Shown piece after piece: positions 20,326 to 33,600 of a stretch of 64,000 bases of DNA. The position numbers and the translations under genes are program-made. How positions within the stretch are numbered: the first letter of the stretch is position 1; each line of letters opens with the position of its first letter. This DNA is from Allacma fusca (lineage: Eukaryota > Arthropoda > Collembola > Symphypleona > Sminthuridae), in the NCBI GenBank assembly GCA_947179485.1, contig OX359247.1:49635131-49699130 (forward strand), written 5' to 3'. Below the pieces are notes generated by a model that saw only the letters and a program-made list of their open reading frames with translations, had not been told where the DNA came from and did no database searches.

Positions 20326-20601
20326 TAATTTTTATCACTTTTAAGAACAAAATAAGTTGCGGAGAGCGCACAAATATTGTGGCTTTCTGCACAAATTGTG
20401 ACATTAGTTGTCTCAACAGGATGAGGCCTCGTAAGCACGGCATTTTTGCACAGTAAGAATAATAATTATATAGACTTATGTATTCGCTATTTATTTTAAT
20501 AAAATAATGATATTGTATTCTGATCGAATGAAATAGTCACATGAACGAAATATATGTATATAATTCGTATTATAAACCAATATTAATTACAAGTATAGTG
20601 G

Positions 20602-20943
20602 ATATCGTCGCTGAAGAGGCAAAATGGAATACATGCATTTTGGATTAAAATCAAAATGGTCTACATGCAGTTTTACTAAATGCAAAATGGAATAGATGCA
20701 TCAAGTTTTAAAAGCAAAATGGAATAAGTGCAATTTCGTCTAAAAGCAAAATGGTCTACATACATTATGAAAGTATACACGCATGTAGACCATTTTGCTT
20801 TTAGTGAAAACTGCATGTAGTTCATTTTGCTTTCAGGAAAGCTTGCAACTATTCCGTTTTGCCTTTAAGGAAAAAGGCATGTAGACCATTTTGCTTCTAT
20901 TCGAAATTGCACTTAGTCCATTTTGCCTCTTCAGCGACGATAT
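20602..20943. mobile_element. Palindromic foldback MITE with iterated arms
   Basis: The ends ATATCGTCGCTGAAGAGGC and GCCTCTTCAGCGACGATAT are perfect inverted repeats that extend over about 27 bases. Each arm contains a ~35-bp motif of the form AGCAAAATGGTCTACATGCA or AGCAAAATGGAATAGATGCA, about five copies on the left and the reverse complements on the right. If the TIR is taken to start at CGTCGC, the flanking ATAT on both sides could be the target duplication, but TA is equally possible. No coding capacity. Confidence 0.85.
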
Positions 20944-21685
20944 ATGATTGTGTCTGTCCTCACACATTTGAAACCATAGATTTGGATCCTATACAGTATT
21001 TTAAAGATATACCATGTTCTGTCATTCATAACGTAACGTGTAATTATGTGTAGACATCAAATGTGACTATAGATTACAATTACAACGTTCTGTGTGAGAA
21101 TAAATACCGGTTGTATGTATATTAATTCAAATACTATTTGTTATCACCTGTTGTTATCAATGAAATATCTTATGATACATAATTCAATAAATTGTAACAC
21201 CTTTTGTTTTATAAGTAAACAGCTTGTATAGACTGAATATGTTTTGTAATAACGGCAATATTTACACATATTTATATGTTACGTAGTCCTGTACACAGTA
21301 ATTTATTATTGCTATTATTTCTGCTCCTGGACTTGTTTACAAATAAGAGAGACAACACTACACATTTATACAGGATATAAATCCACTAACCTAGAAATGT
21401 AACAATTTCTTCATTAAAATAGTTTTAAATGTATAAAGACAAGCATGTGGGATGAATAGCTTGAGACATCATTACTGCATTTAAAAGTGTAGGGATTATT
21501 TGCGCAAGTTAAGTTAAACTGGAATGGGATAATGAGGAATATGAATGAATTGAAGATGATTCATGATGTCAAAGGCTTCCCACGTTAAAGTACATTATCT
21601 CTAATGTCAAAGGTTCCTTGGAACTACGGGACACTCATGCTCTTGTAATAGCAATCAGTCGATCAGCACGATCTCATTAGTTAAG
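20944..21685. other. Intergenic, likely promoter side of the apolipophorin-like gene
   Basis: AT-rich sequence with no repeat or coding signal that I can support. Any upstream non-coding exon of the next gene would lie here. Confidence 0.35.
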
Positions 21686-24600
21686 ATGTATTTGTATATC
21701 TGTATCTCAACATTAAAACCATCTTCATTCCAGGGCAATTTCAGGCTCAAAAATACGTTCAGCGTAGTTAGCATCCTCCTGGTAGTTTTCCTTTGGCCAA
21801 GCTTAACCACATGTGATTTTTCGAATTGGAGAAACAGATGTGAAAGACAGTGTGCCAATACCAGCAGTGGTACGAAAAATTATTTCCACGTACTATTAAA
21901 ATACTTTGTATGGAATTATTTTTATAGATACATGTATATATATAATTTCAGAAAATACAGTAAATATAATTCTAATATTATTCAATATTTTCTGTAGAAA
22001 CAGAAACGTCTTTTTCGACTCACCTTGACCTTGGAACTTTTAGGCATTTCCATGTTTATAGTGCACCTATATTTATAATTACATACGCATACAAATTATA
22101 TTCCAAAAAACATATGCTGAATTTTACAATGTGCCTTAAATTAACAAGATGCGGGTAATCTGCTAAAAGGGAAACCATTTAGTAATTTGTTAACACTAAT
22201 TTGAAATACGGCAATTTTATTAGAGAGGAAATCTTTCTTGTTTCTTCACATTTACAAATACCAATGAGTATTAAATACGAATTTTAATGAGAAGCATGCA
22301 TTACTTACCCTGAATGATAAACTAAAGTGAAATGCTTTTGCATTAAAAGTAAGGAAGTATTATGAATGTAACAATTTTACCTGGTCATTTAAATCTTAGA
22401 TGGTAAAGTCTACCCCAATTACGAGACTGGAAAGTCATACTTCTATGTTTTTGAGACCGAGTCAAAGACGCAGCTCCTCAATACAAAAGGTGAGGAGAAT
22501 ATTGCCCTGAATTTAAAGGGCTATGCTGTCCTCACGGCAATCACATCATGCTACTTTGACCTGTCCATTGTGTCTCTTACCAGATCTCATGCCAGTCTAC
22601 AGACCACATCTTCACAAGTAATAATAAAATAGTCAATTTTTTCCGTGTTCCTTTTCTCATACCTCTGCAACCTACAACTTTCTAACTGGACATAAAAGAA
22701 ATTATGCTTAAATCTGTAATTTTATGTTACTGTAACAGAAAACGTTTTTAAGTGGACAAGCCACAAGGCCGCTTATCCTCAATTCCTTACGATTCCGACT
22801 GGAGAATGGGAACATTGAACAAGTGTGTACAACTGGAAATGACACATTTTGGTCTAAGAACATCAAAAAGGCAATAATTTCCCTCCTTCAAGTGCAGAAT
22901 TTCCCAAGTGGGCAGGTTTCCGGATTCTTTGTGAGTAACTCATATGAATGGGATAAATTAGCATAAAATGTAGCGTAAAAATTACATTCCTCTAAAGTTT
23001 TTATATTTTACGGATGCAAACATTATTTATGGATTTTAGGAGCAACAGGACATCTCCGGAAAATGCCAGGTTTACGTTGAAAAGCAAGGAAATACTTTTT
23101 ACAAAAAGAGGTTTCTGAATCTATGCACTCACAGGGAATTTGGCTCCTCGCTTGTGAATGGAGTGCCATTTGATTCTCCGACAATTGTAAGTAGTAACAA
23201 TCGAGTAGCCTTAAAATTCCTTCATGTATGTAGATAATGATTATTATTACTTCAAATGTTTTCTTGGAGATTTTTTAATATAATTTATTATGACATGACT
23301 GTATCGTAGGCATTCCAGTCAGTACCCTTACTCGACTCGACCTCAGCATGCAAGCAAGGTATTTACGATGACATCGTTCAATCATCCGTTTGTCATGAGG
23401 AGCATGTACTGAAGTCACTTGCCCCGGGATCTCCCACTATAAGAATATCCCTAAATACTTCCATTACATTTGTATCTCTGAAAAATAACTTCAAACTTTC
23501 CAGTCAGCCCAAAGATTACACACCAACAACACCATATTTCCAGTATGGTCCCGAAGACGTCACCGATGAGCCCGTAACTACGTCCTCTGACTTAGCATCT
23601 TTAAGAACCACACTTGGAACTGTCTGCGAAGAATTTGTAGCCCAAGATCTATCTCCCAAGCTGAACTTATCTTCTTCATTGTCTAAAGTCCGTAATATCA
23701 AACAGTTGCTACCGAAGATTGATACAGAAAATATGAACATTTTATATGATGAAATCACGGCTGGACAGATCTGTACTACTAAGAAAGATAAATTGGCGAG
23801 GCTATTCCTGAAAGCTGGAGTTAAATCCCTTTCTACGGGAACAATTGGGTTGCTTGTAAATTTGATTGAAAAGAATCAGCTAAGCCAAGAATTAAGGCAA
23901 GAGTTTTTTGAAACAGCTAAATTCGCTAGAAATCCAACCCAATCAAGTTTCCCAGTTTTGGAAAAACTGATTAAATCCCTAGAAACTGCTGGGGAAGAAG
24001 ATGTTGACAAAAATCAAGCGGATTTTCTCCTGACTGCATCCGGGTTTGGTTACCAGTACTGTAAACTTGTTAATAGTAATTGTGGTTCTGTGAATCAGTA
24101 CAAGACTTTGGTGGATGCGATTGCAACTTTCACTCTTAACCGTTTCAATGAGGCAAACCAACAATCTCATGATCAAGGTAACAGTCTTCATTCAGTCATT
24201 GTTGGCCTTCAAGCCTTGGGAAACCTCAATCATCTAACACCACAAGCAGTGGAAGTTATTGGGAAATGTCTGACGAGTAATTCAAGCAGAGTCAAAATTC
24301 ATGCATTGAGTGCTTCCCGTCGAGACCCATGCACATCATTGAAGAACAGAGCCATGACTTTACTAAACAGTTTACAGTCGGGGTCTGATGTGAGAATACA
24401 TTCTTATTTGGCTATTACGAGATGTTTGGAAGAGGATGATTTGGAGGGTCTTCAAAGTCTTATCGATAATGAACAATCGAATCAAGGTACCACATAAAAG
24501 TAATTAATATACGCGTCATGATCCCACATCTTTAGTCTGCGTAAGGATGTTACCCACGAAATTCTTAATGCGCTAATGATTTTTTAAAATTTGTTTCAGT

Positions 24601-27600
24601 GACCTAGGTCTATATATTCGGTGACAATGGTTAATAAAGGGAAACGAAGTCAGAATTTTTTAAGAATTTAAAAAATTAATATTTTTTTAAATTCTCGAGC
24701 AAATTTTCAAAATATCTTTTTACGCTCGTTCGTAGAAAATTCAGCGAATGGAGGGAGCTGTGTGATAGATTCCTACGGCTTTGCTACTGAAAGCTGATGT
24801 TCTTCAACGTTACTCTCTATTTTTACTGGTCATGATCACAATACAATGCTTGCCGTAGGAACCTATCGGACAGCTCCCTGGAGAGCCCATGTCATATCCT
24901 ACAACCGACTGTCAAAAGAAATTCGGACAAAAATTTTGTGAGGGAATTAGATTTGCCAATTTTGCAATCCCCAAAAAATTCCTCCATTGGTTCACGTTCT
25001 TGACCACTGTAACCAGAAATATTGACCTAGGCCAATCCAATGAAAACGTTTAGAATATCTGGAATAATTCGTGTACAACTCCTTTATGTGGTCTCGAGGG
25101 AGGGGAGACAAATAAGTAGTTATATGATGACCATATGATAATTTCATATAAATACTTATATAAATGCATTTTTATACAAGTATGGAGTCATATTAGTATC
25201 GAATATACTATTATTTAATGACCTTATTTTTTACAGTTACAAGTTTCATATATTCGCACATTAGCAATCAGTTAGAATCTTCAAGTCCAGGGAAGGCGTC
25301 GCTGAAATCTTTGTTGAGAAAAATCCATTTTGACAAAGAACTTCCAAAGATTATGGAATCAGTTGGGAAATTTTCGAAAAATATTGAATGGTCCGGTTTG
25401 TACAAGGAGAATAGCATTGGATTCGCTTCAGAAAGTGACATTGTGTACTCACAAAACTCTTACATTCCAAGAACTGCAAATCTCAACTTGACTCTTAACC
25501 TTTTGGGACGATCGTACAATTTTCTCGAGGTAGTTTTGAATATGTGCTAACCTTCTATTTGCATTTGTTCACAACAATTCTGTCTGACTAAATCTGTAGA
25601 TATAGTAGTCTATGAATGCATGCCAGTGAATCCGATATAATAGGGACGTATTATAATGGTGATCATTTGCATTGTAACTATTTTACAGGCCGGAGTTTAT
25701 TTGGAAAACTTTGAATTCATTCTGAATCAACTTAATACTCCAAGAGATAATCCTTCGGAAGAACATGAGGAAACCATACGATCAGATTATGTAGATGGGA
25801 TAGAAGATATCTTAGATCGGGCTGATTTTGAAACGAATGAGATCCCAAAAGCGTCTGTTCCTATTCATGAAGAACCTGAGCCAGAAAATTCGGAGAAGAA
25901 AGGTCGAATCAATCCTGAAGATCTTGCACACTTCCGAAATCAAGTCTTGATGAAGAATCGTTCTAGCGACGTTGGCTGTGGTGATACTTTCATCCGTTTA
26001 CATGGAACTACAGTGGCTGTCAAGTCCTTTAGTCTCTCACTGGAAAGAGATATTTTTGAATTGCTCCAGGCAAATTGGCTGTCAAGTTATATAAATAGCT
26101 TACCAGCTAAACTGAAAAACTTGATCATTGAGCGGTCGAAACCTGCAACATTTTTGGATGAGCAATTAGTGGTACCAACAGCTGCGGGGCTTCCACTGAG
26201 CTTAAGACTTCAGGGGGAGAGTCTAATTGCATCGAAATATGAGACCAATATTGACTTTAAAGCTTTGTTCAGCAGGGACGAAAATGTTCGCAAGAATATG
26301 AGCTTGAAATTGTTCCCAAATATTGCTTCTACTCTCAGCGCGAGCATGACCATTGGCCCAGAGAATTTTAAAGCCGGATTTCAACTTGACGGAAATATGC
26401 ATTTGTCTGCTGCAGCTGATATCAAGTTAGAGAAACGCCCAGGTCATCTTCGAACTGAGTATAACTTCCAGGATGTTCGTTCATTTGAGGTCGATTCCCG
26501 ACTGTACTGGATTGGCAGCAATTCTAAATCAAACCCAAAGTTTGAGATACGATCGCAGAATCAGATTGAGTAAATGAACACTATGAATACATTGAACTCG
26601 TAAGAATTTAAATGAACTTGAAAAAAAAATTTAAGTAAAATGTTTAAACATTTTTTCACAGGGTATACTATGATTCCTGTGCTGCCGAAAATTCTCGTCA
26701 GAGTTGGATCTCTAGTGAAATTCTGGGAATCAAATATTGCTACTATGTAAAATTACCCAGGGGTCTCTCGCTATGGAATTTTTGGCTAAAAGGACCAATA
26801 GCTTTTGGTGTCACCTCTGAAAAACTTGACCCGGCCATGAAAGGATTTGTTCTTGATATAGAAACCGAGGAAACGGAAGGTTTGTAAAATTTTAATCGGT
26901 AGCGTTGGAGTTTAATTCAGACTGAAACAGCATAATTTATCATAGAAACGTCATCTATAAAATTAACATGGGATGCTCCCGGATCGACCAAAAATCGAAG
27001 GGTAGTTCTCTCAGGGTCATATTCTGACTCCCCAACATATGAAGCCAAAATTGACTTGGAATTTCCGTCGCGGCATTCACCATTAGCTTTAAAAGGTATA
27101 GAAAATCTACGTAACAACCAGGAAAATATCTATGTTTACAATAAATTATCCATGCAGTTTGTATCATGGTTTAGTAATCTAGCAATATTACCATAAAGTG
27201 TTTTTACAATCTGTAAAGCTATATGTTATGTTTTATTGCAATTGCTTGATACAGCAACACTTCATGACACGGAAGATCAAAAGGGAATATCCGCGACGTT
27301 CAAACGAGGCTCAGAAGAAAATACGGAGACTTTTAATTTACTTGTAAAAATGACTCGGCCAAATGAGAACGAAATTATTTACGAGCCTATTGTATCGCGG
27401 AGCATTGCAAATACGGATATCCAAATGAATTTTCTTAATGGTACTTTGAGTCGTCATATAGGGAAATCCCTGGATGTTGACATGTCCTTAAAACTTGGAC
27501 TGTTTGTGAATTCCTGCGATCTTAAAGGTAACTTCCTTGAGGCAATTTGGTTACATGCAATAAATATGAATGCAACACTTTTTTCATCTCGATATCAATA

Positions 27601-30600
27601 AAATTTTCTTGTGCAGGTTTAGTCGTTGCTGATAGGTCGCCGAACGGAAATTTCGAGTATCGATTAAGTAACGGTCGAATTTCCCTGGTACTCCCTCAAC
27701 AAGACTCCTTTGAGCTGAAAATAGACGGGAAGATTTTCCAGAAACAACCCAGTTTCGGCTTCCAAATCAACTCTCTGTACGGAAGGCGTGAGCCAAACAT
27801 AGATATAGCAATCTCATCTGAGATTAAACTAATTCCGTACCAAACACTAGCTATCACCACGAAATCCAGCTCATCTGTAATCCCTGAACACAACATCGAT
27901 TTCAAATTTTTGGCTGATTTAGAACTATCTTCTGAAAATAACCAGTCCAAATTTACGTTAGAGAGTAGCTTAGAAAACTACTGGAATATCCAAGCAATCC
28001 GTAAAGCCGGAAGTACATTCGGGTCTTTACAACTCAACGTTGATATAGCATCATGGGGTCGGAAAATAGCCCTGTTAACACAAAGAAACCATGTGGATTT
28101 GGATGAACTCACTCAATTTGATTTCGAAAGCTACCTAAAATGGGACGCTGGCAGAGACGAGTCCAGACAGATGGCACTCAAAGTTGCTTTTCTACGGAAC
28201 GATACCAACGCAGCATTTAATATTTTCGAATCCAGGTAAACATCAATGGAGGTAGAAGTTACAGTCCCTTGACCTGCAAAAAAATCATGTTGCCGTGTTC
28301 TAATAAAAAATGACTGTATTGATGCTTTCAGAAATGAAATCACATTCACATCTCAGAAGCATAAGGCAGAAATAACTGTGAAAGTCCCGACAGATCGAAC
28401 AAATGGAGAGTACCTTGTCAACTTAGGATATGTATCTCCCAAAAGTGCCAACTACGATGTTATTTACCGAAACGTTATAAGAACTGAGGATAGTAGTGAC
28501 TTCTCAAGTGAAATACAAATGACAATCAATTTACCGAAACTGAAACCAATAGTCGCCTCATGGGAAAAATCTATTTACGTTACTTCCGTCCCAAATCACT
28601 CATTTAGAATCCGGAATAATTTAATAGTAAACCTAGGAGAAGACAGGCTAGCTGGTGTGGCAGTCTCGGCCGTCTATGTGAATAGTGGGCACCTCAATAA
28701 ATTTTTCCACGGCGAGGTAATAATAAAGTACTAATAAGGAAACGACTGTGCAAATTTACATATTGTAAACAGTTAAATTTCACTAATGCTTCGCATATGT
28801 ACAATTTATTGGTTTCTTCAAAATTTCGAGATGTTATTAGTTTCTATATTTTACCAGCTCTTGCAAATATTAACGTTTTTTTTGTACAATTTACTGCTAA
28901 CATGTTCAAATTACTGATTTTTATTATGATAAAATTTGTTTCTAATGTCAGCTAGACATGATCTAGCCATTCCAGGGAGGTGAGAGTAGGTACTTTGCAG
29001 TGGCCCATCTTGTATGTGGTCTTGTAGTTTTTGTAATGAATATTTAAATTTTAATGAGAACAAATCTATTATTTTTTGCTTTGTATTAGGTTTCTGTGAA
29101 TGGGCGCTTGATCCCGTTGCACTTTGGTATCAAGAATGACATTCGTCTGCTTGAAGACAACAGTCTTGAAGCCACTTTCGAGCTTGCCAGGAACACCTCC
29201 AGGAAAGGTGTTTCTGAAGAGAAAAAGGGAACTTTCTCCTTAACGTTCCATCCCCAAACTCGAAGAGACGAGAAGGACTATGTTGTAGAATTTAGCTGGA
29301 GTCCTGAAGATTCCACGGAATCCTTTATAACCAAACCGTTCAGCTTCAGGAACCACCTGATCATTCGGTTTACATCATTCAGGGATTTTAAGGTAAATTT
29401 CTTTCCGAAATGTGTACTTATTGTATGACTTTTAAGTAGTTGTAACTTATTAATCAACTGATTTTAGATTCTTAACGATGGGAATATAAGATTACGCTCA
29501 GGTCTGACGTCCTGGTCAAAAAATGTGGAGCTCTCCAAGTCTCAGCTCATCTGCGCCATAGTTTTCCGCCCACCAGAGGGCGGTGGGGTTTTAAATGTGA
29601 ACGCAGGAGTCACACCAGGAACCGGTTCAGGAAAACTTATATTCCTAAAAATATCTTCTCAAATTACCAACGTGCCGGATTGCAATTTCAATTTCAAAAC
29701 CAATATCCACAATCCACGGCAATTGATTAACTTATCCTTATCGGTTGACCAGATGTTCCAGTTTATACTGGAACACCATTTGGTTAATAATAATGATACA
29801 CATGAAAGCATTTATAAGTCTATAATTGCTGCTTCATCACATTCAGCCTCCAGCGAATTAAGGCTTACAAATGAGATCACCCTTCTTCCTTTTGAAGTTC
29901 GGGTTGAGTCGGGATGCTACCTCGTAATAGGTAGCTCGGTGAGGATTGATTCGATTTTTGAGGGGAAGCTATCAAAATCTGTAGAGAATGAAAACAAATG
30001 GTACACCATAATGGCTTTGAAGAAACGTCGTGGGAAGAACGAAATTCCAGATGCAGATCAACCTATTATAACTTTCTCCGGACCAATTTATTTAAATGAG
30101 CGATCTGTTAGAAGCACTTTACTGTTGGAATGGCCAGCTCTCCATCATAGTCACATTCTACTTCGAATACAAGCGGAATTTTTGCGGGAAAGCTCTAATG
30201 AGGAACATTCTTTGGGAACAAATTTAATATTAAACATTTCAGGCTACGACAAAAAAATCAGTTTGCAGGACTTTGAAAAAGACCCAACAATTTCGGACCT
30301 GGCCAGCCCCTTTTTTAATGTCCAGACGGAAGCAGTTGCTTTTTCTAATGTCAACGTCCGGACTCTATTTTCTCTGCTTGAAACCGGAGGAAGAAGGCTA
30401 AATATTAATATCCGAAGTTCCTCAGGTTCTCCTTCTAACTACAAAATCCCCACGGAGATTAATATGGAGGCTGAAACAATTGGTGGGTCCAAACGGATAT
30501 TTTTGGATGTGAAACTTAAGGATGGTATTGAAGGTATCTCCCGGCAATATTCCTGCTTAGTGACTTCAGCTGACGAAGTGGACGAGGATTTTTACCAGAA

Positions 30601-33600
30601 AGAGTGGAAACTGGTTACACTTCGTAATGCTAAAGTAAATAGCGAGTTAGTAAACATAACTTCTGGATTTCGATGGAATACTTCCGCTAGCAAGAATAAC
30701 CGTGTGGGAAATGAGACCATTAATACCAAATCTCTGTGTGTGGTAGCGGAGAAGATTATGGGAACAGGAGAAGATTTTACGACCTGTACTCTTGGGTTTA
30801 ATTCGAACGCAAGACGTATTCAAGGTGAGGAGGAGTCAGTGGATCTTAAACTAGTACTTCTGGACCGTATTGGTTTTCGAGGGTTGAAATTGGAGCAGAG
30901 TAACTTATTGGTGCTGAATTCATCCTTTTGGCTGGACTCAATTGACAAGCCAGAAGAAGAGTTGAGGTTTTCTGTTGTAAAAAAGCGAGTGTTAAGAAAT
31001 GAGTTGATCAATCCAGAGGGAGCATTTTGGGGTCCTGATCATGCTGGACAATTTTATTTCACTGCAAAGCATCCATTTTTTGTTAAGGTAGTACTTCATT
31101 CTAACGATCACACACCAGAAACAAGAGCCATTCCGTTTATATTCTTACCTAAATTATTACTGATATAATTTCACTAGGATTTACAAATAAGGACCTCACT
31201 CGGACCAGACCCTAATGACTGGAGTAGTCCAAATATAAAAGGACTATTAGAATTAGATATCTTCGACCAGGAAAACGACAAAATTGTAGCCCATGTTGAC
31301 ATCAGCTCTGAAAAACCCATGCCTGAGCCAAGTGACGATTTCTTAGGATTTTATGAGATGGATGATGACTACTCGAGTAGCCTTGGGGCCTCGCCAGGAG
31401 AGAAACCTCGGGAATTTAAGGTTTCTCTGATTTCAGAGGTAAGTAAAAAGGCTTATGTATTGTGCAAGTGAATGCTATCCCGAATTATTTTCTTAATTTC
31501 TATTTTTTACATGGATGAAGCTAATTGTGTAATTAATTTAAAATTATTAAAATGTTTAGGGATTAAATTTGAATTTTCGGGGAGAAGGAAAACTGGATTT
31601 CTCATCAGGTCTGTCATACTCTGTACTTGATCGAAATTTAGAAACAAAAGAAGGGAAAATTATATTCCGTCCTCCTTCGCTATTGGATAGCCATGTTTTC
31701 CAGGTATAACTGCATTTAGTGGATTGTGCACTAATTTAAAGAGATTTTGCTCCTGAGATTTCTTACTTAAAGTTACCTATATTATAATTTCTTTTAATTT
31801 ATAAAAGTACAATGAATTACATCTGTCGTAAATGTATGTGATAGTTTGGCCCGACTCCAGTAATTGTAATCAGCTTTGGAGGCATCCCAAGTGTCAACCT
31901 TCAGGATCCGAATTCCAAAGATGCATTAACGCTCGAGTACTACGCATCCCCACAACCGACGTTCCGATTGTTTTCAAACGATTTCCCTGAAAATACCTTC
32001 TATTCATTAACCTTCCCACCTAAAAATGAGGAAGAATTTTCGATGGAATTAAATTACGAGAATGAAACCACTACTGCCAAAGTTGTTAGTTTGACCGTTG
32101 CATTGAATACTTCCAAACTTTTGCAAATACGAAGTGACTGGAGCCTGCAGGCAGTACATACCACTTTGGTAAGAACTGATTTTTATGAACCCTAATATAT
32201 AACGAACAAGGTTGTTGAAGTCTTATTAAATGTTATTGTAATATCCAGAGAGACTTACGTACACTGAATGGGGCTATATACGAAGGAATAAAAACCGAAG
32301 TAAAGAATGTCACCAAGGAAGTTGGACTGAATTTGCAACACTATTCTTCAAAAATCGGGGGTGCTTTGCCTAACATCCAGCCATTACTGGACAAATTAGA
32401 CAGAGAAATTCAGGAAAATCTTGAAGAGATTCGCAGTAGCTCCCATTCAAACATTGTCTACGAGCGAATAAGCAGCTCCATGTTGAATTTTTACAGTACA
32501 GTCAAGGCCTACACTTTGACAGCAATGAGGGTTGTTAAAACTGCAAAATTAAATTTTCTTTTACGACTCGAACAAAGCGGATTTCTAAATGTGGATACTC
32601 TTCCATCACAAATATCAGACTGGGCAAACAAATTTGTGGAGGAATCGCTGAGTGCTGGCTTTCTTGCAATTGGATCAGTCAAAAAGGATTTCTTGGATTC
32701 TGTAAACAAAACGAAGGCTTATTTAGAAACCAATAAGGAACTCAAAAAAATGATCGCAGATGCAACAGGTTTATAATTCGTCAAAATTATTGATTTTAAT
32801 TATTACAAATCATTATGCAAATTCCGAGTTTTAATGTGGTATCTGTATTTTATGTAGCCTATCTGAAGAGCTTTACACCAACGCTGCAAAATATTTTCCG
32901 GAAGCTTCTTCATCGTACAATTGCTCTTCGTCCCTATCTACGTTACTTGCTTCCAAAAGAAGCTCATGAATTCCTCATAACATTAAAACACTACTATTTG
33001 GGCCAGCTCGGGTCGAATGAAACTAGGAGGAATGATGCAAATGCAAGTTTTGTAACATCAGATCAAGTATTTACCGAAGGTTACAACGCTGCTAAAATAA
33101 TCGGTCGGAGGGCTTTGGAAGGAAAGGGTTTTTTGTTTCAAAAGCAAAATGAGTCTTTACTGGTACAGGTGAGTTGCTGGACACTAAAACAGAGATAATT
33201 TATTATAGTTCTGTGGAAAATTGAGTAGAGTAAATTATTTAATCACGGTTACAAAAATAGTTCCCATTGCCGAAACCGGTGCGGAGGTTACGAGAAGTGT
33301 TTTCCAAATCGGAGTTTGTACGTCCAAAGTATACTCAAAGTTTCAAAGATTTTTTCCAATGGATTACCAATCCTGAAATACATGATTCAAGGAATCCTAG
33401 ATTGTTAACTTTGAAGTCCAGAATCGAAAGTGCTCTCCTAGGGGGTATTGGACCAGATGATGGTAATGTTTCTTCGAGTATCTACTGTTTTGAGAAGGCT
33501 AAATTGTTTTGTGTTCGTTTTTGTTATTAATACTTTTTTTTTATCCCACTACAGCCGTTGGAATTATAATTGGAGGCAAGTTTTACCGCACATTCGATGG

